From Roseburia sp. (GTDB taxonomy: Bacteria > Bacillota > Clostridia > Lachnospirales > Lachnospiraceae): a stretch of DNA of 64,000 nt. Position numbers and translations under genes: made by a program. Positions 8,929 through 17,191 of this stretch are shown here, piece by piece; within the stretch, counting starts at the first letter, position 1; each line of letters opens with the position of its first letter. The notes beneath the pieces were generated by a model. That model saw only the letters and a list, made by a program, of their open reading frames with translations. It was not told the origin of the DNA and made no database searches. Location: positions 682,001-746,000 of the forward strand of contig JAGBEG010000010.1 in assembly GCA_017937095.1 (NCBI GenBank), read 5' to 3'.

Positions 8929-10146
8929 CTACACATAGATATAGTCGCTCATGACAGGCTGAAGCTGCTGTGCCACAAGCGCCTCATAGACTTCCGTCAC
9001 AGAGCGTCCGTCTGAAATCTCGAACTGCTCGTCTCCCTTTTCCTCAAGTTCCTCCACATGGCTGCCGATTCCGGTACTGACTCCCGCCGAAATCTTGGTC
9101 GCCGCGATATTTACCAGATGATCGCGCACTCTCGCGCACTCCCTCGTCGATACCGTGATGCTCGCAAACGGAAGGAACAGGCGGTATGCGGTCACCACCT
9201 GCAATAGCTGTGCCTCATGCACATCCATCGGGTTGATCTTATCGTTATTGATGATCGGACGCAGCCTTGGACAGGAAAATGCGATTTCCGCATGTGGATA
9301 TTTCCTCTGAATCAGGTACGCATGCATACCGGTGGCAAAGGCGTCCTTCCTGAAATCATCCAATCCCAGAAGCGCCGCAAAACCGACGCCGCGCATACCG
9401 CCCTTTAGCGCCCGCTCCTGCGCGTTGATGCGGTATGGGAAGATCCGCTTATGTCCTGCCAGGTGAAGCGTCTCGTATTTATCCGCGTGATATGTCTCCT
9501 GAAACACCGTCACATAGTCCGCGCCGCATTCATGCAGATATGCGTATTCCTCGGAGTTCATCGGGTAGACCTCAAGCCCTATCACTTTAAAATAGTTCCG
9601 TGCAATCTTACACGCCTCCCCGATATAGTTCACATCCGACATCGAGCGGCTCTCCCCTGTCAGAATCAGAATTTCCTCTAATCCCGTCTCTGCAATCGCC
9701 GCCATCTCTTTTTCAATTGCCTCATAAGTAAGCTTCGCCCTGCGAATTTTGTTGTGACAGTTGAAGCCGCAATAAATACAATAGTTCTCACAATAATTGG
9801 CAATGTAAAGCGGTGTGAACATATAGACCGAATTTCCAAAATGTTTTCTCGTCTCCCTCTGCGCCGCCTGCGCCATATCCTCTAAATATGGCAGTGCCGC
9901 CGGGGACAAAAGCGCCGCGAAATCCTCGGGCGTGCGGTTCTCCTTTGCGAGCGCGCGCCGCACATCCGCCGCCGTGTATTTGTTGTAATCATACGCCTCC
10001 ATCGCCGCAATCACACGGTCTGCCACATCGGATTCCAGCACTTCCATTCCCGGCAGATACGTCATATGGTCGATCCGGTTCTCCTTCTGATGCTCCTTGA
10101 TTTCTTCACTTAAGATACTCTCATTTACATGATTTTCTGTACTCAT
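8929..10146 (-). CDS. thiH: 2-iminoacetate synthase ThiH (radical SAM)
   Basis: 405 aa. The radical-SAM cluster motif CENYCIYCGF (C-x3-C-x2-C) binds the [4Fe-4S] cluster that cleaves S-adenosylmethionine. ThiH splits tyrosine to dehydroglycine for thiazole formation. Other family blocks are ILTGESR, VYPMNSEEY, VTVFQETYH, GMRGVGFAALLGL and SCPRLRP. ATG at 10146 follows the thiG stop after one base, so translation is probably coupled. The next gene is thiE/tenI. Confidence 0.93.
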   Translation of the reverse strand: MSTENHVNESILSEEIKEHQKENRIDHMTYLPGMEVLESDVADRVIAAMEAYDYNKYTAADVRRALAKENRTPEDFAALLSPAALPYLEDMAQAAQRETRKHFGNSVYMFTPLYIANYCENYCIYCGFNCHNKIRRAKLTYEAIEKEMAAIAETGLEEILILTGESRSMSDVNYIGEACKIARNYFKVIGLEVYPMNSEEYAYLHECGADYVTVFQETYHADKYETLHLAGHKRIFPYRINAQERALKGGMRGVGFAALLGLDDFRKDAFATGMHAYLIQRKYPHAEIAFSCPRLRPIINNDKINPMDVHEAQLLQVVTAYRLFLPFASITVSTRECARVRDHLVNIAATKISAGVSTGIGSHVEELEEKGDEQFEISDGRSVTEVYEALVAQQLQPVMSDYIYV

Positions 10147-10147
10147 T

Positions 10148-11209
10148 TTAAATATTTTCACCCCCATCCTGCAAGAATCCGGTCAGCGGTGAGGATGCGC
10201 TCGCGCCCCGCTCCATCACGCGCCCGAGCCCTGACAAATAAGCAGTTCTTCCCGCCGCAATCGCCATGCGAAACGCCTCCGCCATCGCCGGGATATCTCC
10301 CGCCGTCGCAATCGCCGTATTCGCCATCACCGCAGCGGCTCCCATCTCCATCGCCTCACATGCCTGCGACGGTCTGCCGATTCCCGCATCTACAATCACC
10401 GGAAGATCGATTTCGTCAATCAAAATCTGTATAAATTCCTTCGTGCAGATTCCCTTATTGGAACCGATCGGCGCACCGAGCGGCATAATACAGGCTGCTC
10501 CCGCATTTGCCATATCCCGCGCTGCGTTCAGATCCGGGTACATATACGGCATGACAACAAACCCTTCCTTTGCAAGCATCTCCACTGCGCGCGCCGTCTC
10601 GTAATTATCCGGCAGCAGATATTTACTGTCGCGGATGACCTCGACCTTCACAAAGTCGCTGCGGCAGATTTCCCTGGAAAGCCTCGCAATGCGGACTGCC
10701 TCCTCGGCATTCCTTGCACCCGAGGTGTTCGGCAGCAGGGTCACGCCCTCTGGTATGTAGTCGAGAATGTTCGCCACACCGCCCTCATTTGCACGGCGCA
10801 GCGCAAGCGTGATAATCTGCGCTCCTGCATGTTTCACCGCCGCATCGATCAGCTCGAGTGAATACTTTCCCGAACCTAAGATAAAGCGGGAAGAAAACGT
10901 ATGCCCGCCAAGTGTGAAAACATCCTCCGTTCCTTTTCCGCCATCTTCTCTGACGTGGGAAATCTGCGTACCCACAGGCTTCTGCATAGACGAACCCGAA
11001 GGCTCGTTTGCGCTGCCCCCTCCCATAAAGCTCACGATTTCGATCCGGTCGCCATCCCCGATTCTGACCTTGCCATAGTTCTCTCTGGGAATAATTACCT
11101 CGTTTAACTCTACCGCCACATAGCTGTCCTTCTGTCCTTCCGCTTCCAGAAATTCCTTTATCGTCATTTCTCCCGGGAACTCCTTTGTCTTTCCATTAAC
11201 TGTTATCAT
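10148..11209 (-). CDS. thiG: ThiS-ThiG fusion: sulfur carrier plus thiazole synthase
   Basis: 353 aa. Residues 1-66 are ThiS-like ([11 protein letters not shown], then [10 protein letters not shown]), followed by a ~35-residue linker and then full ThiG. ThiG shows [55 protein letters not shown] and [13 protein letters not shown]. ThiG joins DXP, dehydroglycine and sulfur to make thiazole phosphate. In free ThiS the C-terminal Gly-Gly is thiocarboxylated; here the glycines are internal, so that step would need cleavage or another sulfur route. No thiF is visible in the window. ATG is preceded by AAAGGAGAAGAA. Confidence 0.88.
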   Translation of the reverse strand: MITVNGKTKEFPGEMTIKEFLEAEGQKDSYVAVELNEVIIPRENYGKVRIGDGDRIEIVSFMGGGSANEPSGSSMQKPVGTQISHVREDGGKGTEDVFTLGGHTFSSRFILGSGKYSLELIDAAVKHAGAQIITLALRRANEGGVANILDYIPEGVTLLPNTSGARNAEEAVRIARLSREICRSDFVKVEVIRDSKYLLPDNYETARAVEMLAKEGFVVMPYMYPDLNAARDMANAGAACIMPLGAPIGSNKGICTKEFIQILIDEIDLPVIVDAGIGRPSQACEAMEMGAAAVMANTAIATAGDIPAMAEAFRMAIAAGRTAYLSGLGRVMERGASASSPLTGFLQDGGENI

Positions 11210-11267
11210 TTCTTCTCCTTTCCGGTGAATAAATAGGAATCCGTGTTTTTTCCTATAGAGTAAAAAA

Positions 11268-11315
11268 GAGTTCACAAAGGATTACACCCGCGGTGGTGTA
11301 CCCCTTCATGAACTC
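11268..11315 (-). terminator. Terminator-like hairpin upstream of thiSG
   Basis: On the minus strand GAGTTCA pairs with TGAACTC, AAGG with CCTT, and an inner ACACC/GGTGT arm encloses ACCGCG; a run of six T follows. It may end the yitT transcript or act as an attenuator in the thiS-G leader. The inner ACCGCGGGT resembles a T-box core, but the specifier stem and other T-box parts were not found. No TPP riboswitch consensus was recognised. The stretch 11316-11513 holds nothing else I can support. Confidence 0.6.
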
Positions 11316-11513
11316 TTTGTTCACTCTCTGTGTCACATATTCTAATTTAAAGAACAGATTCTATTCCGCTCATGTTTCTTAGTATAATTTTCCTGCTGCA
11401 AAATGTCAAGACTGCATTTCCTATTTTGCCGCGCAGCATTTCTTATTTTGCCGCACAGATATTACCGCTGGAATCTGCGAAAGATATGCGCACAGTCTCC
11501 GCAGCCACAATTG

Positions 11514-12428
11514 TTATACGCAAGCCCCAGTTTCCTCATGCAGCGCCTGGCAGACTTCCTCACGCTCCCCGATCTGCACCATCCGAAAGCCCTCCCCATG
11601 CACTTCATTTGATTCCAGTACAATCATAAATGCCTCCGGGTCGGCTTCCTTTACGGCATGCTGCACCAGATACATATCCTTGTTGCTGCAGGCACACATG
11701 ACGACCTGCTTCTCGTCTCCGCGGTAGCCGCCCTGTCCCTTTAAGATCGTGGAACCGCGCTTACAGCAATTGTCGATCACATCACAGATTTCCTTTCCGT
11801 GTTCCGTCACAATCAGCGTCATCTTACCCGCATTGATTCCGTACATCAGCTTATCCACGACGACAGCGAGCAGGAAGCTGACGATCATTCCGTAAATCAT
11901 GCCGTCAACATCACGAAGCAGAAAGCCGCCCAGAAGAATTATCAGAACATCGAAAACAAATGCAATCTTTCCCACCGACCAGTATGGCTTCCATGATTTT
12001 ACCGCCATAATGATGAAATCCGCACCGCCTGTCGAGGAATTTCTCATATAGATGACTGCATACCCCAGCCCTGCAAATACGCCGGTACAGAGCGCTGCAA
12101 GCAGGCGGTCTCCGTCATAGACCGGAAACAGCGGCGCAATATAGTCTATCATCACCGAAGAAATCACCATACAGCGCAGGGAACTGATAAAGAACTGCCG
12201 CCCCAGCAAGCGGTAACACAAAAGCGCCACCGGTATATTGAGCAGGATCGTGGACAGACCGATCGGCACATTCCAAAGCTGATACAGTATGATCGAGATA
12301 CCGGAAAAGCCCGTCATCGGAAATCCCGCCTGCACCGCGAAATTATAGATTCCCGCCGCAATACACGCGCTTCCCAACACTTCCCAGAATATCTGCTTTG
12401 TAAATTCCATCCAGTTTATTTTCTTCAT
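11514..12428 (-). CDS. YitT family membrane protein (DUF161 + DUF2179)
   Basis: 304 aa. Five to six hydrophobic segments fill residues about 10-200, followed by a soluble DUF2179 domain (TLIVTEHGKEICDVI, GSTILKGQGGYRG, VDPEAF-like region). MRNSSTGGADFI is the typical YitT block. The function is unknown; these are common Firmicute inner-membrane proteins. ATG at 12428 has AAAGGGG nine bases upstream; a further in-frame ATG at 12467 lacks a ribosome site. Confidence 0.88.
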   Translation of the reverse strand: MKKINWMEFTKQIFWEVLGSACIAAGIYNFAVQAGFPMTGFSGISIILYQLWNVPIGLSTILLNIPVALLCYRLLGRQFFISSLRCMVISSVMIDYIAPLFPVYDGDRLLAALCTGVFAGLGYAVIYMRNSSTGGADFIIMAVKSWKPYWSVGKIAFVFDVLIILLGGFLLRDVDGMIYGMIVSFLLAVVVDKLMYGINAGKMTLIVTEHGKEICDVIDNCCKRGSTILKGQGGYRGDEKQVVMCACSNKDMYLVQHAVKEADPEAFMIVLESNEVHGEGFRMVQIGEREEVCQALHEETGACV

Positions 12429-12498
12429 ATGCAAATCCCCTTTCCTGTCACACCCTATAGGCATCATCTGTTCACGCTTTCTTTTCTATAAAACACAA

Positions 12499-12544
12499 AA
12501 AGAGCGCCAGCAGATTATACGAATATAATATGCTAACGCTCTTT
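12499..12544 (-). terminator. Rho-independent terminator-like hairpin
   Basis: Arms AAGAGCG-CCAGCA and TGCTAA-CGCTCTT flank an AT-rich loop; on the minus strand TTTTTGTGTTTT follows. It lies about 130 bp after the XRE-membrane gene and before yitT, so it may end the former or attenuate the latter. Confidence 0.65.
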
Positions 12545-12670
12545 TCTGAGAGATATTTTAACACTATCATTTTTTATTTGTCAAGTCATTCCTTCCCCAC
12601 TTAAATTTATAACGGAAATACATTACATAATACAAAAGACACCGCCAGACTATCCCGTAAACTGGAATTT

Positions 12671-13137
12671 TTACTTGAGCTTAATCTCGTAATTGCGAAA
12701 AAAATAAATTACAAACATAATAATTCCGATAATTGCAAGCAATAATCCAACACCCGTTCCGTTATTATTAGGATAGTAGTAATTTATCGCCAAATGTACA
12801 GGCGTAAGAAGAAATGCGATTGCCAACCATGCCAGTTCTATTCGGAGCAGACTTTTCTGTGCCTTAACCTTTTTTTCTTGTAACTCAAGCAAATTCTCTT
12901 CTGCCTTTTCTTTATAGTTTTCCATAGCAATATGTTCCCTGCCAGAAGCTCATTGACACTGATTTTTAATAGATTACATAGTTCAAGCATTATGGAGGCA
13001 TCGGGCATACTTTTTCCTGTCTCCCACTTTGAAACTGCTCTATCAGTTATCCCAAGTTTTTCGCCAAGTGATGCCTGAGTATACCCACATTCTTTTCTGC
13101 AAGATGCAATAAACCTTCCTATTTTTTCCTGATTCAT
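12671..13137 (-). pseudogene. XRE regulator with membrane tail, split by a frameshift
   Basis: The first frame (13137 down to 12838) encodes an XRE helix-turn-helix, YTQASLGEKLGITDRAVSKWE, ending in LLKISVNELLAG. The second frame (12925 to 12671) starts MENYKEKAEENLLEL and carries two transmembrane helices. Homologues that I recall are one protein reading from NELLxG straight into the charged helix and membrane pair. A single-base loss near 12925-12935 would explain the split. A weak AGGGA lies before the second ATG, so two separate proteins remain possible. The upstream promoter region (13140-13195) abuts the left end of the conjugative element. Confidence 0.7.
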
Positions 13138-13195
13138 TTTTGGGAACCCTCCTTTCGCTACTAACGATACAATATAGGTCTAAATTGTACCACAG

Positions 13196-13209
13196 ACCAA
13201 CAGTTGATA
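13196..13209 (+). other. Left end direct repeat (candidate attL core)
   Basis: ACCAACAGTTGATA occurs here and again at 38040-38053 in the same orientation. It lies between the XRE gene promoter and the recombinase gene. The exact crossover dinucleotide cannot be fixed from one sequence. Confidence 0.6.
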
Positions 13210-13240
13210 TTCCTGAAAAGCCGTACAATAATGCACTCAA

Positions 13241-13261
13241 GCATCGGTGTACAAGGGGTAC
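13241..13261 (+). repeat. Left terminal inverted repeat
   Basis: The 21 bases here (core GGTGTACAAGGGG) match 38018-38038 in inverted orientation with about three mismatches. This fits paired recombinase-binding arms of an attP site, although the distance to the direct repeat differs at the two ends (31 bp here, 1 bp at the right). Confidence 0.6.
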
Positions 13262-13303
13262 AAACGAGATAAAATAGAAATGAGGGGCGATAGAGCGGAA
13301 ATG

Positions 13304-14812
13304 TCAGATTTTCCACTCTATCTGAACACGGTCGCTGGTGGCCTTGATTGTAGAAATCAAGCCATCGGCGGCTTTTCTTTTGTCATCAAAATCTATGCTC
13401 TCCCAGTTGTCGAGATAATAGGACAGTTTCTTTATCTGCTGGGGCGATATGGTTTCGACGCTCAAATCGGCTATTGCTTTTGAAATGGTCTGACGGCGGG
13501 TGTCCAGTTCTTCGATTTTCTTGTTGGCGTAAGCAAGCAAGGTCGCATTGGCTCCGGTCAGCGTGTCCAGCAGCTTTTCAATTTCTGCCTCCACCTGCGC
13601 CAGCTCTACTTGATAGGCTGTCAGCTTCGGATTGACCTTTTCCTCTTGGCCGTGGAGTATCTGAAAATCTTTGAACTTCTCCTGCATGGCTGAAAAAATG
13701 AATTGTTCAAATTCTTCTTTGCGGATTTTCCCGCAGCCCGGACAGCCTTTGTTTTCCGTCCGTTTGGTGCAGCGGAAATAGCCTGTGCTGTTTGGTACAT
13801 GGGTGGCTTTCAGCGCATACCCACAATGCCCGCATTTGATTTTTCCGGCCAGCCAGGTGTTTTTCGGTTTCCGCCCCTGTTGGAAGGTGGTGTTTGCCAT
13901 GAGCTTTTTCCGGCATTTCAGCCATGTGTCAGAGGGGATCAATGCTTCATGGGGAGCGATAACAAGTATCTGGTCTTTTAGGCACCTGTCCTTGTCCTCT
14001 TTCACATCCCGCCCCTGATAAAGATAGCAGCCGTTTGTTCCGGCAAAATCGGAAGCGTCATTGACAATCGCCGCGCCCTGGCTCTTGAAAAACTCGTACA
14101 GTTCCAAGTCGGCCTGTGCGTAAACAGGGTTCCGTAAAAGCTGGGAAAGGAAACTCCGAACCATTGACTTTTCGTAAATCTTGATACCCTGTTCCTCAAA
14201 GTAGCGGGTAATGTCTCCGAAAGAGGTTTCCGGCTCGGCGTACATCTCAAACATCAGCCGTACATGGTCGGCGGCTACGGGGTCGGCAACCATCTTTTTT
14301 GTACGGATACCCTCTACCACGGTGGGCTCCAACTGATAGCCGTATGGAGCCTGCCCGCTCATGTGGAAGCCTTTCAAGCAACGGGAATAGTAGGCGTCCG
14401 TGACGCGCTTCTGGATTGTCTCACGTTCAAGCTGGGCGAATACAATGCAGATATTCAGCATGGCCCGTCCCATCGGGGTCGAGGTATCAAACTTTTCCGT
14501 AGATGATACAAACTCTACATCGTACTCTTGAAATAGCTCCATCATATTTGCAAAGTCCAGAATAGAGCGGCTTATCCGGTCCAGCTTGTACACGATGACC
14601 CGCCGAACCTTTCCCTTGCGGATCTCGCCCAGCAGCTTTTGAAACTCCGGCCTGTCGGTATTCTTGCCGGAATAGCCTTTGTCCTTAAATACCCGGCAGC
14701 TCCCACCTTTCAATTCGTACTTGCAGAAGTCAATCTGACTTTCAATGCTGATACTGTCCTTGCGGTCTACTGACTGTCTCGCATAAATGCAATCTTCTCT
14801 GATAAATTCCAT
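13304..14812 (-). CDS. Large serine recombinase (element integrase)
   Basis: 502 aa. The N-terminal resolvase domain contains YARQSVDRKDS (catalytic Ser14) and VYKLDRISRS. A recombinase domain follows (about 170-280). A zinc ribbon CGHCGYALK with CTKRTENKGCPGC comes next (about 305-345), then a coiled coil (about 370-440). Such enzymes integrate and excise elements without host factors. ATG at 14812 follows AAAGGAG; an in-frame GTG upstream lacks a site. A promoter with 17-bp spacing lies at 14861-14889. The gene points towards the left end of the element, as usual for such integrases. Confidence 0.93.
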   Translation of the reverse strand: MEFIREDCIYARQSVDRKDSISIESQIDFCKYELKGGSCRVFKDKGYSGKNTDRPEFQKLLGEIRKGKVRRVIVYKLDRISRSILDFANMMELFQEYDVEFVSSTEKFDTSTPMGRAMLNICIVFAQLERETIQKRVTDAYYSRCLKGFHMSGQAPYGYQLEPTVVEGIRTKKMVADPVAADHVRLMFEMYAEPETSFGDITRYFEEQGIKIYEKSMVRSFLSQLLRNPVYAQADLELYEFFKSQGAAIVNDASDFAGTNGCYLYQGRDVKEDKDRCLKDQILVIAPHEALIPSDTWLKCRKKLMANTTFQQGRKPKNTWLAGKIKCGHCGYALKATHVPNSTGYFRCTKRTENKGCPGCGKIRKEEFEQFIFSAMQEKFKDFQILHGQEEKVNPKLTAYQVELAQVEAEIEKLLDTLTGANATLLAYANKKIEELDTRRQTISKAIADLSVETISPQQIKKLSYYLDNWESIDFDDKRKAADGLISTIKATSDRVQIEWKI

Positions 14813-14860
14813 ATTGGGCTCCTTTCCTTGTGGGAATGGAGCTACCAACCTTACAACTAT

Positions 14861-14889
14861 ATTATACTATCAGCAGCCCCGGACAACAA
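14861..14889 (-). promoter_or_regulatory. Promoter of the serine recombinase gene
   Basis: On the minus strand TTGTTG (14884-14889) and TATAAT (14861-14866) are separated by 17 bp. It overlaps the duplicated 44-bp regulatory sequence at 14877-14920, which would place any binding protein at or just upstream of the -35 box. Confidence 0.7.
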
Positions 14890-14920
14890 TGTTGCGAATG
14901 GTTAGTGAAACCTGTCCCCG
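14877..14920 (+). repeat. 44-bp duplicated regulatory/nic-like sequence, copy A
   Basis: It shares ATGTTGCGAA, TTAGTGAA and CCTGTCCC with copy B at 20370-20414, in the same order and spacing. It has GGACA/TGTCC inverted ends. Its right half overlaps the stop codon of the 58-aa gene and its left half overlaps the recombinase -35 box. Confidence 0.75.
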
Positions 14921-15078
14921 TACTTACTGAACACCTCATAAAGACGGCGTTCAATTTCTTTTTTGCGCTGTTCCTTCTCCTTCGGGGAAAGTACCGGCGT
15001 GAGGCTTTCCAGCACAATAGTTTTCCCTTGAAAGGGTACAGACTTTGTTTCTCGTTGATATGTGACGGCCTTTGTCAT
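14902..15078 (-). CDS. Small conserved element protein, unrecognised
   Basis: 58 aa, basic and hydrophilic (MTKAVTYQRETKSVPF, then LSPKEKEQRKKEIERRLYEVF). A strong AAAGGAGG lies seven bases before the ATG, so it is likely a real gene. No known domain is visible. It sits between the 67-aa gene and the recombinase and ends inside copy A of the 44-bp repeat. Its position next to the recombinase suggests a role in excision control, but this is inference only. Confidence 0.6.
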   Translation of the reverse strand: MTKAVTYQRETKSVPFQGKTIVLESLTPVLSPKEKEQRKKEIERRLYEVFSKYGDRFH

Positions 15079-15186
15079 TGGAAACCTCCTTTTCAGAATG
15101 GGTGTACTTGCCAGCGTTTCCCTCTTGTCCTGTGGGGAAATGTCAAAAGACGGCACCCGCAGGTGCCGCCCTTTGAGCTTTCTCCA

Positions 15187-15209
15187 CTTCGGGCCGATGT
15201 GGCCCGAGG
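15187..15209. repeat. ICE palindrome 1
   Basis: Arms CTTCGGGCCG and TGGCCCGAGG around ATG. It starts directly after the stop codon of the 67-aa gene (minus strand). Confidence 0.85.
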
Positions 15210-15413
15210 TCAGTACGGACTGGAGTGGAACTTCTGTTTGGCGTCCTCCACACTGTTGAGATCAAAGACTTCATAAAGCTGTCCCACAACACGACGAATA
15301 TCTTTCTTTGAAAAGCCGCAGTCCTCCATTGCCATGATGACATAGCCGCGGCAGGCGTCGTTGCTCCATTCATCCGGCTCAAAACCGGGAAACATCCCAA
15401 ACGCATTTTCCAT
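15210..15413 (-). CDS. Small acidic element protein, unrecognised
   Basis: 67 aa: MENAFGMFPGFEPDEW, then AMEDCGFSKKDIRRVVGQLYEVFDL. AAAGGAG stands six bases before ATG at 15413. No family is recognised. A terminator-like hairpin lies only ~25 bp upstream (15439-15496), so its expression could depend on read-through. The 3' end is followed immediately by an ICE palindrome. Confidence 0.6.
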   Translation of the reverse strand: MENAFGMFPGFEPDEWSNDACRGYVIMAMEDCGFSKKDIRRVVGQLYEVFDLNSVEDAKQKFHSSPY

Positions 15414-15438
15414 AAGAAACTCCTTTGAGAAAAAAGAT

Positions 15439-15496
15439 GGGGAGCCCCGCCAGATTGGTTGGCCTATCATCAGACAGCATTGCCGGAGGGCTCCCC
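15439..15496 (-). terminator. Leader hairpin with T run before the 67-aa gene
   Basis: On the minus strand GGGGAGCCC pairs with GGGCTCCCC across a ~39-nt loop, then ATCTTTTTTCTC and the ribosome site follow. This is the layout of a transcription attenuator, or the 3' end of a separate transcript from the 427-bp region upstream. Confidence 0.65.
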
Positions 15497-15923
15497 ACAG
15501 GTTTTTACTACATTATAGGCACATCGGACGGGCATAGGCTTTCTGCCCCATAGTATTTCAACTCTCCCCATTCTGATGGCAAGGCGTTCTCATTGCCTGC
15601 GACGGCTCACGGCTTGCAAGGCCGCTTCAACGCTCGGACTGTGACTAAACGCAAGTATCCGGGTCATGTGCCTGTTCCGGTGGAGCCAGCCTTGCCCCAC
15701 CTATGGCATGAGCCTGATCGCTCGCCCTGTTTTATAGAGACTGTATTCTCCAAAAGCAGAGGTCGTGGCGGGCCTGTCACACAGCGCATTTCCCTTCGTA
15801 TCCGGGTGCCTTTTTATTCAGTTTTCAATTTGCATGAGGGCTTGTCCGAACCTCGGGCCACCTTGACCCGGAGTGTTTTGCCTCTCATAAGCCATTTCAT
15901 TTTTTGGCCTAAATCGGTACACC
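15497..15923 (-). other. 427-bp leader region without a clear gene
   Basis: On the minus strand two short open frames look partly protein-like: about 25 codons beginning MTRILAFSHSPSVEAA, and another frame reading NALPSEWGELKYYGAESL before a stop. They would join with one frameshift, so a broken small gene is possible. ICE palindrome 2 lies at 15851-15873. A structured RNA ending at the 15439-15496 hairpin is the other reading. Confidence 0.35.
15851..15873. repeat. ICE palindrome 2 (degenerate)
   Basis: Arms CCTCGGGCCA and TGACCCGGAG around CCT. It lies 50 bp after the sigma-like gene stop. Confidence 0.7.
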
Positions 15924-16346
15924 TCACAAAGATTTTTTCAAAATTTTTTCCAAGTGCCGTAGCCCGCGCTCGATTGCCACACGGACTACTTTCTCATGGA
16001 CCCCTTCTGCCCTGGCAATATCCTGTTTCGTCATGCCAAGAATAAAGTGGGCGTAAATCCGTTTTGCCTGTTTGTCCGGCAGGCTGGCAATAGCAGCGTG
16101 AAGTTCCTGCATGGTAACTTTCCGCTCGTACAGTTCATGGGGCGAAAGTGCGACAAAGACAGCCTCATGCTCCAACCCATCATCCCGATCAAGGGAATAG
16201 TAGGCTTTATGGCGGTATGTACGCAACCGGTAAGCAGCCTCCCTGCGGTCAAATTCTTTGAACATTTCAGCAACCTCGTCCGATACTTCCATGAAGCAAT
16301 CCGATGCATAAAACGGGTAGTAGTCCCGCAAATTGATAATAGCCAT
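15924..16346 (-). CDS. Sigma-70-like RNA polymerase factor of the element
   Basis: 140 aa. The C-terminal half resembles sigma region 4: ELHAAIASLPDKQAKRIYAHF, LGMTKQDIARAEGVHEKVVR and AIERGLRHLEKILKK, with a helix-turn-helix. The N-terminal half is short (INLRDYYPFYASDCFMEVSD). Similar small sigma-like proteins regulate transfer or excision genes in Tn916- and Tn1549-type elements (family knowledge). ATG at 16346 sits after ACGGAGGTCAAT. It lies upstream of the two small genes and the recombinase on the same strand. Confidence 0.8.
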   Translation of the reverse strand: MAIINLRDYYPFYASDCFMEVSDEVAEMFKEFDRREAAYRLRTYRHKAYYSLDRDDGLEHEAVFVALSPHELYERKVTMQELHAAIASLPDKQAKRIYAHFILGMTKQDIARAEGVHEKVVRVAIERGLRHLEKILKKSL

Positions 16347-16419
16347 ATTGACCTCCGTTTCGGTTGGTGGTTGACGAGTGACCGAAACGAAGGCGGTGGA
16401 GAGCGGCACCGGGGAATGA

Positions 16420-16442
16420 TTTCGGGCCAACATGACCCGAAG
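16420..16442. repeat. ICE palindrome 3
   Basis: Arms TTTCGGGCCA and TGACCCGAAG around ACA. It lies upstream of the sigma-like gene, not between genes of one strand. Confidence 0.75.
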
Positions 16443-16533
16443 CAGTCCCATAAGAACACAAAAGCGCCCGGGCAGCACAAGGCCACTCGGACACATGAAA
16501 TAATATATTTGTTTATGTGCTGCCAAACTTCAT

Positions 16534-16576
16534 GTCTACCGTCAAACTTATCCTGTTTCGTTGGTAGACTTTTTTT
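16534..16576 (+). terminator. Plus-strand hairpin with T7
   Basis: GTCTACC and GGTAGAC are separated by 22 nt and followed by TTTTTTT. The loop contains TTATCCTGTTTCG, which matches the MOBP nic pattern YATCCTG-Y; this may be chance. Confidence 0.6.
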
Positions 16577-16696
16577 GACAGGTTAGGGGGATGGAAAATG
16601 AAAAAGGACACAGCGATACCTCCCAGATACCGCCGTATCCTTAAAAAAGGGCGACTTTAACACACCCCCCGTATTCTCATTTTTCAAAAAGAAAAC

Positions 16697-16727
16697 GGCG
16701 GCTTGAAATTGCTATTTCAAAACCGCC
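16697..16727 (-). terminator. Minus-strand terminator-like hairpin
   Basis: GGCGG-TTGAAAT and ATTTCAA-CCGCC arms surround a TTGCTA-type loop; on the minus strand GTTTTCTTTTT follows. Confidence 0.7.
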
Positions 16728-16881
16728 ATTAGAAGTTTTTAAGCATATTGAATTACCACTTCATATAACGGTTTTTTTATTTCCGTCATGTGAAATGGAA
16801 ATCAAGGTATGTCAGAATACTACAAATTTATTTTAGCATAATAAATGCTTTGTGCGAGGAACATGATTGATTAAAAAAGAA

Positions 16882-16910
16882 AATGTGCCATATCGAAAAT
16901 ATGGCACATT
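16882..16910 (-). terminator. Terminator of the CD3324-family gene
   Basis: AATGTGCCATAT and ATATGGCACATT arms with a four-base loop. TTTTCTTTTTT follows on the minus strand, six bases after the CD3324 stop codon. Confidence 0.85.
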
Positions 16911-16915
16911 CAGAA

Positions 16916-17191
16916 CTAATATCTATTTTTTTCTTGTCGTATGATACGTTGGATGCTTTTTTCTACCAAAAAGTATTTTTTAGCAAGTTTTGAAATTGGG
17001 ATTCCGGAACAAAACTCAGAATAAATTTTAGCATTTCGATCTGCAAGTTCCCTTTTAGTTGGCGTATTCTCACCCCAAAAGCACTTATTATTTTCCTTTT
17101 TAGGAATATATAAAACTTCGCCACTGATATATTGTTGTACTTGTTCTATAACTTCAAGTGGCAAAACATCTTTTGCTTTTACATAGCCCAA
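16916..17191 (-). CDS. CD3324 family small DNA-binding-like protein
   Basis: About 91 aa from a TTG start at 17191: GYVKAKDVLPLEVIEQVQQY, GEVLYIPKK, WGENTPTKRELADRN and ISKLAKKYFLVEKSIQRIIRQ. The C-terminal part is a resolvase-like helix-turn-helix. AGGAGG lies nine bases before TTG; the upstream in-frame ATG would put that ribosome site inside the gene. Length fits the family (~90 aa), whose role is unknown. The AT-rich base use differs from the surrounding element, so it is probably cargo. A related N-terminus occurs at 39262 beside the right end. Confidence 0.8.
   Translation of the reverse strand: MGYVKAKDVLPLEVIEQVQQYISGEVLYIPKKENNKCFWGENTPTKRELADRNAKIYSEFCSGIPISKLAKKYFLVEKSIQRIIRQEKNRY

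Larger units (their letters stand above)
16347..16915. other. Intergenic region with terminators and sigma-gene promoter
   Basis: It holds ICE palindrome 3 (16420-16442), a plus-strand hairpin with T run (16534-16576), a minus-strand terminator (16697-16727) and the CD3324 terminator (16882-16910). On the plus strand 16592-16653 is a 17-codon open frame beginning MENEKGHSDTSQ, after TTAGGGGG; its reality is doubtful. Composition changes here from GC-rich to AT-rich towards the cargo genes. Confidence 0.5.

Noticed and set aside
11268-11315. Full T-box leader
   Set aside because: Only an ACCGCGG-like core is seen; stem I, specifier loop and the rest are missing, and a T-box would be odd for thiazole genes.
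11200-11400. TPP riboswitch before thiSG
   Set aside because: The CUGAGA and ACCUGA consensus blocks were not found; only a terminator-like hairpin is present.
13304-14812. Tyrosine recombinase or DDE transposase as the element integrase
   Set aside because: The protein has a resolvase Ser motif and zinc ribbon; no tyrosine integrase or transposase was found in 13-38 kb.
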